64,000 bases of DNA from Paracoccus onchidii (GTDB lineage: Bacteria; Pseudomonadota; Alphaproteobacteria; Rhodobacterales; Rhodobacteraceae), in NCBI RefSeq assembly GCF_028294535.1, contig NZ_JAQBIE010000003.1:171640-235639 (forward strand), written 5' to 3'. Numbering within the stretch: the stretch's first letter is position 1; each line of letters starts with the position of its first letter. Below the pieces are notes generated by a model. The model was not told where the DNA came from. It saw nothing but the letters and a program-made list of their open reading frames with translations, and did no database searches. The position numbers and the translations under genes are program-made. Below are positions 56,245 through 64,000 of this stretch, piece after piece.

Positions 56245-56742
56245 ATGAGCTGGCGGGTACCGGGGCCACCACGGCCCCCAAACCATCCTAAAACCATCCA
56301 TAAACCACCTACGCGCGAGCGCGAGGCGGCGGAGGATGAAGAGGCTGAGAAGGTATTAGCCGCTTATCCGCCCGACCGAGTGCGCGGGAAAGCCGAGTGT
56401 CTCGGGCGGATCAGGGAGGCCTTGGACGCTGGAACAGAGGTCGAGGACCTGTCACAGGCCGTGAAGGCCTACGCAACCGAGAGCGCGGGCTTCACTCGGT
56501 CGAAGGTTTGTTTCTCGGACAACTGGTTCAAGTCGGGGCGCTGGCGCAGTTACGTCGAGGACATCGCCCGGAACCGAGAAGGGTCGAAGGCCAAGGAAGC
56601 CGAGATGTTGGCGGGCTTGGCAAACTGGGTCACAGACAAGCATCCGCTTTGCCGCCACATAACGCCCGGTCAGATCGATGCGCTCTTGGCCGCAGAGCTG
56701 GTGACACAGGCGCAGATTCAAGCGGCGGGCCTCAGATCATGA
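56245..56742 (+). CDS. Hypothetical island protein, 165 residues
   Basis: The charged, mostly helical protein has a proline-rich N-terminus. The segment GFTRSKVCFSDNWFKSGRWRSYVED resembles the C-terminal part of phage or plasmid accessory proteins, but no family is certain. It is the first gene after the tRNA and overlaps the next, interrupted gene by an ATGA. Confidence 0.6.
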   Translation: MSWRVPGPPRPPNHPKTIHKPPTREREAAEDEEAEKVLAAYPPDRVRGKAECLGRIREALDAGTEVEDLSQAVKAYATESAGFTRSKVCFSDNWFKSGRWRSYVEDIARNREGSKAKEAEMLAGLANWVTDKHPLCRHITPGQIDALLAAELVTQAQIQAAGLRS

Positions 56743-56864
56743 GCACCACTGATCCCACCGAAGTGCAAACAGCAAGGCGACCCGCGCGCAAGGTCGCGAC
56801 GAGCTGCACGCCTGGATACAGGACCAGATCGGTATGGGCCTCATCACCGACCGCGCATCAATGA
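56739..56864 (+). pseudogene. Interrupted gene downstream of the island protein
   Basis: An ATG in an ATGA overlap with the previous stop opens MSTTDPTEVQTARRPARK, after which (about 56,790) the sequence becomes the mob fragment read in another frame and the reading soon ends. I infer that the original gene was cut by the joining of mob DNA. Confidence 0.45.
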
Positions 56865-57649
56865 TCGACGCCCTGACAGATGCAGGCTTCGACCTGCCAC
56901 GCACCGGCAGGGCCTACATCACCGCCCGCGACCCCGACACGGGAGAACGCTGGCGGCTGAAAGGAGAGATTTTCCATGAAGACTGGCAAGCCGACCCGGC
57001 TGAGCGAGAAACTGAACGCGGAGCTCGACGAGATCAGGCAGGAACACGTCGCCTCGACCTCGTCCCAGCTCAAGAGCTTCAGGATCGATTTGAAGAACAT
57101 TGTGGGCGCCGCGCAGCATACCATCGCGAGCGATACGCGCCGGTTTCAGACCGAGACGGCGAGCCTGTTCGAGACGCGGCTGAGATCGATCCGCCTTTGG
57201 CTGACGATCTCGCCCTGGCTGATCGCGACGATGGTACTGACGGGGATCGCCTTGATGATGGCCGCGAGCTTTTTCTGGACGGTGCATCTGACGCGCTCAG
57301 AGCTGACGGAACTGGGCTTAACGCGGATCGAGCGGCCCGAGGGGACCTGGCTGGTCCTGGACCCGTCAAAGACGCGGCTCAGGACCAGCACGATGGACGG
57401 CCAACACGTGACCTGCATTCGGATCGAGGAGGACTAGATGACCCAACTGACAGCCTTGGAGCGCGACTTGCTCGCCTGCGTCGAGCGGCTGGTGACGGCC
57501 TCAGAGGCCTCCGCGAAGGATTTGACCGGCTTGGAGACACGCTCGACCGGCAGGATCGAGAAGGAACTGGCTGGTTTGAAAGACTGCGTGACCTTGCTCA
57601 TTCGTTCACAAGCCGCAAGGCTTGCGGGTCGTCATGCCCAAAGACATGA
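56786..57649 (+). pseudogene. Truncated ColE1-type (MOB-P) relaxase, C-terminal part
   Basis: The reading frame shows HAWIQDQIGMGLITDRASMI and AYITARDPDTGERWRLKGEI, then a long Asp/Arg-rich region and a final stretch near FERLRDLAHSF, which is the C-terminal half of plasmid relaxases of the MobA/MbeA kind. The catalytic N-terminal part (Tyr and His triad) is missing: an in-frame stop lies at 56750. The end is also fused to phage DNA near 57,610. It cannot nick DNA. Confidence 0.65.
56976..57437 (+). CDS. MobB/MbeB-type mobilization protein nested in the relaxase frame
   Basis: The 153-residue protein is read in a different frame wholly inside the relaxase fragment, exactly as mbeB lies inside mbeA in ColE1. 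It has a helical N-terminus (LSEKLNAELDEIRQEHVAS), a membrane segment (WLTISPWLIATMVLTGIALM) and a soluble tail. GGAGA precedes the ATG. It appears intact but probably lacks a working relaxase partner. Confidence 0.65.
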   Translation: MKTGKPTRLSEKLNAELDEIRQEHVASTSSQLKSFRIDLKNIVGAAQHTIASDTRRFQTETASLFETRLRSIRLWLTISPWLIATMVLTGIALMMAASFFWTVHLTRSELTELGLTRIERPEGTWLVLDPSKTRLRTSTMDGQHVTCIRIEED

Positions 57650-57869
57650 TCCGCAACGCTTGGGTGTTGCCGATGACAGGACAGGCAAAGGCTATGCTGT
57701 GCCAGAACCCGCCGCCGCAATTGTCGCCATTCCGGGGTGGCATAAAAGCGGTTGCGTTCCAGCAACCCGGCAGATCGGGCGGACGGGATCAGGCTTGCCA
57801 CGCGCCCGCGCGCTGCCGCGATCTCCGTTTCGCGACCTTTATCCGCATGTCAGCCGATCCATGCGCTAA
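57438..57869 (+). pseudogene. MobD/MbeD-type mobilization protein, C-terminus replaced
   Basis: The start follows directly on mobB. The first 55-60 residues (LERDLLACVERLVTASEASA, TGRIEKELAGLKDCVTLLIR) are a MobD-like coiled coil. After about 57,610 the frame is antisense to phage DNA and the remaining 85 residues are meaningless. It marks the right junction of the mob fragment. Confidence 0.55.
57598..57801 (-). pseudogene. Phage HNH endonuclease remnant
   Basis: The product begins at GTG 57801 and shows RNRFYATPEWRQLRRRVLAQ, LCLSCHRQH and VADHVFGHDDPQALR, the first half of a phage HNH nuclease of the type found beside terminase genes. It stops at the junction with the mob fragment, before the last Cys/His motif. 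Its frame is in phase with terL, 16 codons after the terL stop. Confidence 0.6.
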
Positions 57870-59475
57870 CGTCCGCCGTCATCTGTTCCGGCACGATCCC
57901 ATGCGCGGCGACGGCATCCAGCAGCGCCGCAACAGGGTCGATCTTTTCGGATTGCCGGGATCGGTCCAGATATTCCGCCGCTCCAGACCGTGCAAGGCGG
58001 ACATTGGCCAAAGACCAGCCAAGAATCCGCTGATCCGACAGCAGCACGCGGCCAGCCTCGGCCATGCGTTCAAAGGTGCGGATCGGGGTGACAAGGGACC
58101 GGGCCGATCGGCTGATCCCGATGACCGGCACGTCACCAGACCAACCGACCGCACCCGGGTCGGTCACGACACGAAAGCCCGGCATCTGGTCCAATTCGTC
58201 GGCCAGTTGCGATGCCCCTGCCGGGTCGATCCCGACAACCTTCGGCTTACCGGTATCGCGCGCCTGATCCAGCAGGCCGAGGATGCCGGGCAGGTCGTCG
58301 CCGGGGGCGCAGGGGATCAAGTCGCCATCGTTCATGAAATCGGGTAGCGCCGTCTTGATCGGACTATTCCGTTCCCAGACGGACGGGGATGCCCAACAGC
58401 GGGTTGCGACCAGCCAAGACCGATCCGGGGCGAGGCCCAGAAACGTGATCGCGGACAGGTCGGAAAGCCCGCCAAGGTCAATCCCGGCGGCGATGCTGTC
58501 GGCCTGCCGGAACAGATCGGCCTCGGTCAAGCGCCCGGTCAGGCTGGCCAGGATCCGCGCGACAGACCAGCCGTCAGCCCCGGCCATCGCGGTTTCGGCT
58601 GTCACGTTGAAGAATTGGGCCTTGTCGCGGGCGACGGCATCCGGCCCCGATTGATTGGCCTCGGCTATGACCGACCGATAAAAGGCAGCATCCGCGATAT
58701 GCGGGAATGAAGGCAGCAGACAGGGCCAAGCGGTTTCATCCGTCCACGGATCGCAGCCGGGCCAAGGTTCATAGATAACGGGCAGGAATCCGGGGGCTAT
58801 TACGCGACCGTCGCGGACGGATCGGGCATAGGCCAGCAATTCCGCCCAAGTGCCGCGCGGCACGTCATCGCTTGTCGTCGTGATGTGCAGAATTTTGGCG
58901 GTCGGGCTGGCAGCCAAAGCCCCGCGTATTTGCGCGCGCAGCTTGTGTGATTGGGCCTTTTCGCCCAGAAGCCAAGACTCATCCAGCAGGATAGACCCCT
59001 TTAGCCCCGTCGCGGCTGATCGCTCAAAGGCTTTGACAGCCAGTTTTGATCCCGTCTTGCGGCTCTCAATCTCGCGGACATAGGGCCGGACATGCAGCAG
59101 ATCGCGCAAGGTCTGGTCGGCCTCTATAGCCCCGTGAATCGCGTCAAAGGCCAGCGCGGCAATCCCGACCGATGGGGCCAAGATCGTGTATTGCTGATTC
59201 GGGGCCTGATCCGACAGGAACGCCGCCAGAAACAGCAGCGCGCCGCCGGTCGTCTTGGCCTGTTTCTTGGGCGTCGTCAGCAGGCATTCGCGGATCGTGT
59301 TGCCGCCCCAAACGGCCGTGCCGACAGATCGCAGCCAACTGAAGTTAGGCAGGTCGGACGTGCGCGGGAACGTCGCCAGATCGGCGACGCGCAGTTGATC
59401 GAATATCGCCCCGAACCGCTTTGCCTGTGCCGATCTGATCGGCAGCCGCGCGCAGGTGCCGCGCGTCCTGCACAT
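57850..59475 (-). CDS. Phage terminase large subunit
   Basis: The 541-residue DNA-packaging motor has a Walker A-like ATPase motif in LLTTPKKQAKTTGG near residue 66, Walker B in GSILLDESWLLGEKAQ near residue 165, and the RNase H-like nuclease with Asp residues in AAGIDLGGLSDLSAI and VVGIDPAG. It appears full-length. Its N-terminus overlaps the terS frame by about 130 bases, so the true start is uncertain. Confidence 0.85.
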   Translation of the reverse strand: MCRTRGTCARLPIRSAQAKRFGAIFDQLRVADLATFPRTSDLPNFSWLRSVGTAVWGGNTIRECLLTTPKKQAKTTGGALLFLAAFLSDQAPNQQYTILAPSVGIAALAFDAIHGAIEADQTLRDLLHVRPYVREIESRKTGSKLAVKAFERSAATGLKGSILLDESWLLGEKAQSHKLRAQIRGALAASPTAKILHITTTSDDVPRGTWAELLAYARSVRDGRVIAPGFLPVIYEPWPGCDPWTDETAWPCLLPSFPHIADAAFYRSVIAEANQSGPDAVARDKAQFFNVTAETAMAGADGWSVARILASLTGRLTEADLFRQADSIAAGIDLGGLSDLSAITFLGLAPDRSWLVATRCWASPSVWERNSPIKTALPDFMNDGDLIPCAPGDDLPGILGLLDQARDTGKPKVVGIDPAGASQLADELDQMPGFRVVTDPGAVGWSGDVPVIGISRSARSLVTPIRTFERMAEAGRVLLSDQRILGWSLANVRLARSGAAEYLDRSRQSEKIDPVAALLDAVAAHGIVPEQMTADVSAWIG

Positions 59476-59674
59476 GGCGGCAATAGGCTCCGATCAGGTC
59501 GGCATCGGCAGGTAGGCGGCCCTGTCCCTTTTCCAAAAACCCCGCAATCTCGGCAAAGCGCTTGGCCATGATCGGCGAAAGGTCTGCCGGGGGCTGGACA
59601 GGCGGCACTGTCGCCGCCGCCGTGGCCAATTGGGTTGCCTTCCGTCCGTGTGAATTGTTCCGTGTCTTGGGCAT
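59345..59674 (-). CDS. Phage terminase small subunit (P27-like)
   Basis: The 109-residue product has a helical core (DLSPIMAKRFAEIAGFLEKG, LPADADLIGAYCRHVQDARHLR) as in P27-type small terminases that recognise phage DNA. The ATG at 59674 follows AGGGGA; an alternative start at 59698 overlaps the upstream stop as ATGA. The long overlap with terL suggests that its C-terminus has been altered. Confidence 0.65.
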   Translation of the reverse strand: MPKTRNNSHGRKATQLATAAATVPPVQPPADLSPIMAKRFAEIAGFLEKGQGRLPADADLIGAYCRHVQDARHLRAAADQIGTGKAVRGDIRSTARRRSGDVPAHVRPA

Positions 59675-59694
59675 GATGGAATCCCCTTTTATCG

Positions 59695-59934
59695 TCATGT
59701 TATATCATCACAAAACATAGCATGACGCGGGAGATCTGCCCGGAATCGGGCAAAATGAACGCGATTCCCGTCAAAAGAACACTCCCCCGTGCGCTTATAT
59801 CCCCATAAGCCCCGAATCCAGACAGCCCCCCCCGGTCGGGCACGCTTGTGGTCAGTGTGCAAATCAGCCAGTCGCTTGTTTGCCCTGCCCCGCGCGGCAC
59901 TCATTTCAGCGGGATCGCGATAGTGCGACAGCAT
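59695..59934 (-). CDS. Hypothetical small phage protein
   Basis: A 79-residue frame begins MLSHYRDPAEMSAARGRANK and ends in an ATGA overlap with an upstream terS start codon. The protein is basic with no recognised domain. Position and overlap are the only support. The 212 bases upstream (59935-60146) hold no recognised feature. Confidence 0.3.
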   Translation of the reverse strand: MLSHYRDPAEMSAARGRANKRLADLHTDHKRARPGGAVWIRGLWGYKRTGECSFDGNRVHFARFRADLPRHAMFCDDIT

Positions 59935-60146
59935 TGCAGGCTAGTGGCAAGGACCACGGCGCGAACTCAAGCGCCCCGCCGACCAGCATTTATAGCGTCT
60001 TAGTGCGAGTCGAGCAGGCACGATGAATGGCTAAGAGTGGCGCTGACAGCATGCGGCAGAACTCATCGGCATGACCACTAAGGCGATCTCCATCGCCAAG
60101 GGATCAAAAAGCGCTTCTCGCGCGGGGCTTTGGCAGCGCCACTGGA

Positions 60147-60893
60147 TTACAGGTTCCACAAGCAGCGTTGTAAATGGGTGACAACGTGCTGCTTAGGGGC
60201 TTCCAAGTATCCATGTGGATGCCCGTCTACCTCGACGTAAACGGTCGAGTGAGCGCCGAGTAACGTCGGCGCAAAGCCAGAGCGGGCATCGGGGTCGAAT
60301 CCTCCGGGGATGGCTACATCGGACGTGAGGCGGGCAGTGGCTGCGCGGCCTAGGGGTGGGCCGTAGGCTTCCGCCATAGCGCGATACTGCACCCCGGCGT
60401 CACTTCGAAACACAACGTCCGCGCGAGGCAGTTCAAACGGGCCTCGTGACTCCAGGTACTCCTTGGCAGCTTCGGGGCCGCGCTCTTCGCGCAGGCGCTG
60501 GGCTTCCTCCTCTACAACGCCTATGGCGCGAAGGGCTTCCTGGAGGCGCGGCGATGTGAAGCCGACCGAGTCATCCGGCAGCCACTGGAAAAAGAGAAAG
60601 GACGTGTCCCCGTTGGGCTTCACTTCGATATCAACCTTGTTACCGACGAAATCACTCCCCGTTCCGAGACGCGCGGGTAGCGTGAGATCGATGGATATGC
60701 GGCAGCCGTCGGGGATGTCGGGCGTGTTCTTATCCACGCATGATAGAAGATCCTGACCCTCCTCCAGCACGTCCTGTTTGGCCTTGCAGGCATCCCAAAC
60801 GGGGCGCGTATCAACGTACGGCTTTACGTCCCAAGCGTAGGCTGCAGGCGCAAACGCAGTGAAAGCAGTTGCGACGAGAAGTAGGCGTTTCAT
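60147..60893 (-). CDS. Secreted protein of unknown function, prophage cargo
   Basis: The 248-residue protein has a clear Sec signal peptide (MKRLLLVATAFTAFAPAAYA), followed by a domain with DACKAKQDVLEEGQDLLSC, CRISIDLTLPARLGTG and several Cys that could form disulfides. TAAGGAG precedes the ATG at 60893. The gene lies between packaging and replication genes but is not a phage function that I recognise; its composition and signal peptide make it look like a bacterial cargo (moron) gene. Confidence 0.65.
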   Translation of the reverse strand: MKRLLLVATAFTAFAPAAYAWDVKPYVDTRPVWDACKAKQDVLEEGQDLLSCVDKNTPDIPDGCRISIDLTLPARLGTGSDFVGNKVDIEVKPNGDTSFLFFQWLPDDSVGFTSPRLQEALRAIGVVEEEAQRLREERGPEAAKEYLESRGPFELPRADVVFRSDAGVQYRAMAEAYGPPLGRAATARLTSDVAIPGGFDPDARSGFAPTLLGAHSTVYVEVDGHPHGYLEAPKQHVVTHLQRCLWNL

Positions 60894-61099
60894 AACAGGC
60901 TCCTTACTAATGGGTTTCCCAGCTGAGGCTCGAACGCTGCAGGCTTCCCGATATTTGTTCACGTTTTTAGCAGTGCCGTCGACGCAATCTTTTGATTGAG
61001 CACGGGTGAGAGAGCCCATTTGATCCGCATTGATCGACCATAAACCGTCCAAGAAAAACAACGCCCCCTAATCGGGCATCGGCCATGCGGCACTGCCTG

Positions 61100-61648
61100 T
61101 CAGTCGTCGTCAGCCTCGGGCAGAAACTCCGGGTCGAATGGCGGGTCCTGCTTGGATAGTTCAGGCAGCGACGGGATGCCCTCGCGCAACGCCTCGGCCA
61201 AGGCCGGATCGGGCGGCAAACCGATGTCGGCACGGGCGCGGGCATAGGTCGTGGCGGGGCGCGGCCAGAAACTATCGGGCAGCCCGAACCAGTCCACGCC
61301 GCCGCCTTCCGGGTCATAGGCCCAAGTCAGGGATGACGCCGCCGCATCGGCGTCCTGCCGGGCGGTCACGATCAGCTTGCGATCCGCTGCCGTCACGTCC
61401 TGCCCGCTGTCAAACCGCGTCCGCACATAGGAAAGCGTCACGGCGGCATCGTTCGCCATGTCGGCCCAAAGCTTATGGTCGGGGTGGCGGGTGTCGGGCG
61501 CGGCCATCAGCCCATGCAGGGCGCGCATCACGGCATCGTCAGCCATCGCAATATTGTAGGCGTGGGCCGCCCGGTCCGGGCAATTGTCACGCTGCACAGC
61601 CTCTAGGTGGCGGGCTTGTTTGTCATCGTCGTTAATGCGGGTCGGCAT
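61100..61648 (-). CDS. Hypothetical phage protein, 182 residues
   Basis: The acidic soluble protein has KLWADMANDAAVTLSYVRTR in the middle and an Asp/Glu-rich C-terminus. It overlaps the end of the methyltransferase gene by 17 bases, which supports co-translation in the phage operon. No domain recognised. Confidence 0.6.
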   Translation of the reverse strand: MPTRINDDDKQARHLEAVQRDNCPDRAAHAYNIAMADDAVMRALHGLMAAPDTRHPDHKLWADMANDAAVTLSYVRTRFDSGQDVTAADRKLIVTARQDADAAASSLTWAYDPEGGGVDWFGLPDSFWPRPATTYARARADIGLPPDPALAEALREGIPSLPELSKQDPPFDPEFLPEADDD

Positions 61649-62159
61649 TCGGATTTCCTTTCCTGTGCAAGATGGTGGCCGCTACGGGGTCGGGTGACAG
61701 GTGCAGCCATGCGAAATCGCAGGTCGATTTATGGGGCGTGTCCGGCAGCCATCGGACCCGGCCAATCGGAACAACCCGGCTAATCCTGTGCATCCGGGCA
61801 GCGGCTTGCGCAGTGGCAAGCCAAGGGAACCGGACCAGCAGCCAAGCCGCCCGCCGGTCGCAGGTCAGCCTGTCGATCCAAGGCAGATGCCGCCCGCGTT
61901 CCCAAGGTGGATTTGTAATGACCAGATCAGCCGGGGGCAGCGGATCGGTCCGCATGTCACCAAATGCGATGCCTGCCTGTCGCGGGACCAGATCGAAAGC
62001 CGCCGCGCAGATGCCCCCGACCTCGGCCAGATGACGGATCAAGGCCCCATCGCCCGCGCAAGGTTCAATGAACGTGAACCCGTCACGCGGCAGGAACGGG
62101 AACAGGGGCGCAACCGCGTCCCGTGGCGTCGGCCACCATTGCAGATCGTGTAGGCTCAT
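61632..62159 (-). CDS. Phage DNA adenine-type methyltransferase
   Basis: The 175-residue class I SAM-dependent enzyme shows the AdoMet motif FIEPCAGDGALIRHLAEVGG and the catalytic NPPW in DLVITNPPWERGRHLPW, the signature of N6-adenine (or N4-cytosine) DNA methyltransferases. WWPTPRDAV at the N-terminus is typical of phage members. The ATG at 62159 lies within the end of the polymerase gene. It probably protects phage DNA from host restriction. Confidence 0.82.
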   Translation of the reverse strand: MSLHDLQWWPTPRDAVAPLFPFLPRDGFTFIEPCAGDGALIRHLAEVGGICAAAFDLVPRQAGIAFGDMRTDPLPPADLVITNPPWERGRHLPWIDRLTCDRRAAWLLVRFPWLATAQAAARMHRISRVVPIGRVRWLPDTPHKSTCDFAWLHLSPDPVAATILHRKGNPNADPH

Positions 62160-63827
62160 GCCGCGAGCTCGCGGGATCGGCGCGGGTCGGGGCTGTAACC
62201 TGCCAGCGTTCGGCAATCTCGGCCTTGACCAGACCCGCGACAGGCAGGCCGGGGATGACCTTTAGCGCCCCGTCCAGCATGGCCGCTGCCAAGGCTGCCG
62301 CCGTCGCCTCGGCATCCTCGGCAGCGCATTCGGCAGTAAATTCGTCATGCACGAAACCGACCCGACAAGCCGAGGCGGGCAGCCGTTCCAGCAGCAGGGG
62401 CATTGCAGCCATAGCGCATTCGGCTGCCCCGCCCTGAATTGGGGCGTTCAAGGCCAAGGTGCGCGAATATTGGGGGCGGCGGCGGTCGTATCGGTCGGCA
62501 CTCGCGATCTGTCGTTTCGTCGGCGGACACGGGACCGGACGGCCCAAGGGCGTGCGTTGCAGGGCCTTGCCGCTTGCCGCAATTTCCTCGGCTATCTCGG
62601 CTATCTCGGCAAACTGGCAATCGCGCCAATCCGCCAGACCTTGCCGGCGTTCCCAGAAACCGGCGATGTATTCTGCCCCTTGATCGGCACTTGGCACCAA
62701 GGACGGATCGTCGCCCGACAGGGCCGCATCTTCTAGCATCCGCCGCCGCAGGCCGAACCCGCTGCCGCCATACAGCGACAGGAAATTGACCGTCTTTCCG
62801 ACCTGCCGTTGATCGGGAGTCACGCCATCCGGGGCGATCCCGAAACTCGCCGCCGCCGTTTCTAGGTGCAGGTCGCGGGCCAGATCGGACAAGATCGCCA
62901 GCATGTCGGCATCGGCGGCGATGGCAGCGGCAACCCGCAATTCCATGCCGGAATAATCACACTTGACCAGCAGCCGACCGGGCGGGGCCATCACGAAATG
63001 CCGGCCCCCCTTGCGCGGCAGGTTTTGCAGGTTCGGGTCGCTACTGGCCCCGCGTCCTGTCTTGGCTGCGCACAGGGTCACGCTTCCGCGCAACCGCCCG
63101 TCGCGATCCTCGCGGACCCGCTGCCGGATTTTCGTGACCATGCCCTTATCGGAAACCAGCTTGCCCGCCTCTTGGGCCAAGATCACAGGCCGGAATGCCG
63201 GATTGGCCCCGCCATGCAGACGCATCGCCTTTGGCCCGACCTTTAGGACCTTTGTCTTTTCGGTCAGTTCCCAATCCGCCAGTTCCTCGGGCGTGGCATG
63301 ATCCCGGACCCAAGCCGCCAGATTGTCGCCTGACAGCACGGGCGGACCATATAGCGGGACCAGTTCGGCCAAGGTCATCTTGTCCGGGGGCGTCTCGGGC
63401 CGCTGATCCTCGGGCAATCCCGCAAGCGCTTCATGGGCGCGGGCGATCAGGTCGGGCTTGCGCAGCCCGCCTTGCGTCCGGGGAAAGGCCGGATCATGGG
63501 CAAGTGTCGCCATGTTCTCGGCATAGCCCGCACGAAGATCGCAGATAACGGAATCCAGGGTTGATTGATCGACCGGCAGACCTTGCAATTCAATCTCGGC
63601 AACGGCAGGGATCGCCCGCACCGTCACAGCCAGCGCAGGCAGCGCCCCATCGGCTTTGATCCGGGGCAGGACATGCGCCAGCGCGTGCCGGCAGGCCACG
63701 GCATCCGCCGGCGCATAGGCGATATTGGCCGGGGTCAGGTCAGGCTTGGCCCATGTCTCGGGGGCCTGATCGCCCTTGTCCAGCGTCAGCCCCCAAAGCC
63801 GCGATGACACATAGGCCAAGGATGGAC
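62083..63827 (-). pseudogene. Phage family A DNA polymerase, N-terminus removed by an IS
   Basis: The frame carries the complete polymerase domain: motif A LLVKCDYSGMELRVAAAIA, motif B RQVGKTVNFLSLYGGSGFGL, motif C CRVGFVHDEFTAEC. Of the 3'-5' exonuclease domain only the last part remains (IAYAPADAVACRHALAHVL, exo III region); exo I and II are missing. The frame can be read on to an ATG at 63861, but those last residues come from the IS end. I infer loss of proofreading and probably of function. Confidence 0.78.
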
Positions 63828-63828
63828 C

Positions 63829-64000
63829 TGTCGCGGTTTGATTCCGCTCCTTTGATAGCATTTACTGCAACAAAGGCGACTGCCTATGGGACTGAAACGG
63901 ACGGAAGAATTCCGCCAAGATGCGGTGCGTATTGCGCTGACCAGTGGGCTGACGCGCAAGCAGGTGGCTGATGATCTGGGCGTTGGCATGTCGACGCTGA
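63829..64000 (+). mobile_element. Left end of an insertion sequence (IS3-like), partial
   Basis: Polymerase homology stops near 63,827 and a transposase gene starts at 63,886. The exact terminal repeat cannot be set without the other end; it probably begins near TGTCGCGG at about 63,831. Confidence 0.55.
63886..64000 (+). CDS. IS3-type transposase OrfA, partial
   Basis: The first 38 codons read MGLKRTEEFRQDAVRIALTS then GLTRKQVADDLGVGMSTL, the N-terminal helix-turn-helix of an IS3-family (IS2/ISL-like) OrfA. AAAGG lies ten bases upstream. The gene continues past the right edge. Confidence 0.8.
   Translation, partial: MGLKRTEEFRQDAVRIALTSGLTRKQVADDLGVGMSTL

Larger units (their letters stand above)
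56091..64000. mobile_element. Mosaic mobile region: island gene, mob fragment, prophage remnant, IS element
   Basis: Everything right of the tRNA-Arg gene is accessory. In order: an unknown island gene, a ColE1-type mob fragment, minus-strand phage genes from an HNH remnant to a truncated DNA polymerase, and an IS at the edge. No integrase, portal, capsid or tail gene is seen; the right border lies outside the window. The non-coding stretch 56091-56244 holds two close copies of TGTACAAAA-like sequence and nothing else recognised. Confidence 0.75.

Noticed and set aside
56061..56291. A 76-codon frame spanning the tRNA 3' end, possible integrase remnant
   Set aside because: It starts inside the tRNA gene and has no recombinase motif.

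Overview
The window is GC-rich, densely coded DNA from an alphaproteobacterium of the Rhodobacteraceae (Paracoccaceae) type, most likely Paracoccus or a close relative. This placement is inferred from the gene content and order: uvrC-pgsA-moaD-moaE, cydAB, a plant-type glutamate-cysteine ligase, a split methionine-synthase style methyltransferase plus corrinoid protein, and an alphaproteobacterial LexA box. Positions 1 to about 56,000 read as stable chromosome. From a tRNA-Arg gene at 56,014 to the right edge lies a mosaic mobile region.

Left part (1-17,100): prmC and prfA (translation termination, on the minus strand) face the ribosomal operon rpsF-rpsR-rplI, which has a strong promoter and a structured leader. 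A homocysteine methyltransferase and its corrinoid partner flank a radical SAM gene that carries a LexA-type SOS box. A GST-like YghU follows, then branched-chain amino-acid genes ilvC and ilvD with two coupled Lrp/AsnC regulators and an orphan 101-residue gene. A guanidine exporter of the SMR family sits behind a guanidine-II (mini-ykkC) riboswitch. Next are a UbiH-like hydroxylase, a HAD nucleotidase, and a coupled cluster of GntR regulator, unknown protein, AlkA glycosylase and esterase.

Middle (17,100-34,300): an HNH nuclease, a DUF1638 gene coupled to a micro-membrane protein, and a complete metal-stress locus. The locus has ECF sigma factor SigF with anti-sigma NrsF facing a bufferin operon (BufA precursor, BufB MNIO enzyme, BufC partner, DoxX protein). 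GTAACG-N16-CG(A/T)A promoter motifs precede both sides. Then come dapA, a soluble lytic transglycosylase, an EamA transporter, an inositol-phosphatase family gene, the divergent metR/metF pair, a DUF2235 hydrolase, an ornithine/lysine decarboxylase divergent from an Lrp regulator, and an HxlR regulator divergent from DUF1428 and VOC genes.

Right core (34,300-56,000): valS; an aminotransferase of the HisC family; cydABX, with cydX found by eye and starting with TTG; a MATE pump; pyrB followed by a dihydroorotase-like protein that has lost its metal ligands; plsY; gshA; moaE-moaD-pgsA; uvrC; a 358-base AT-rich gap with a perfect DnaA box and an E. coli-type 13-mer, a candidate replication origin; a Ca2+/Na+ antiporter, a 39-residue micro-membrane protein and an S49 peptidase in overlapping order; and a LacI regulator.

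Mobile end (56,014-64,000): tRNA-Arg(CCU) is followed by an island gene, a ColE1-type mob fragment (relaxase C-terminus with nested mobB and mobD) joined at both sides to interrupted genes, then minus-strand phage genes (HNH remnant, TerL, TerS, a secreted cargo protein, an unknown protein, a DNA methyltransferase, a family A DNA polymerase). An IS element at the right edge cuts off the polymerase N-terminus. No integrase is visible. No rRNA genes or CRISPR arrays were seen.
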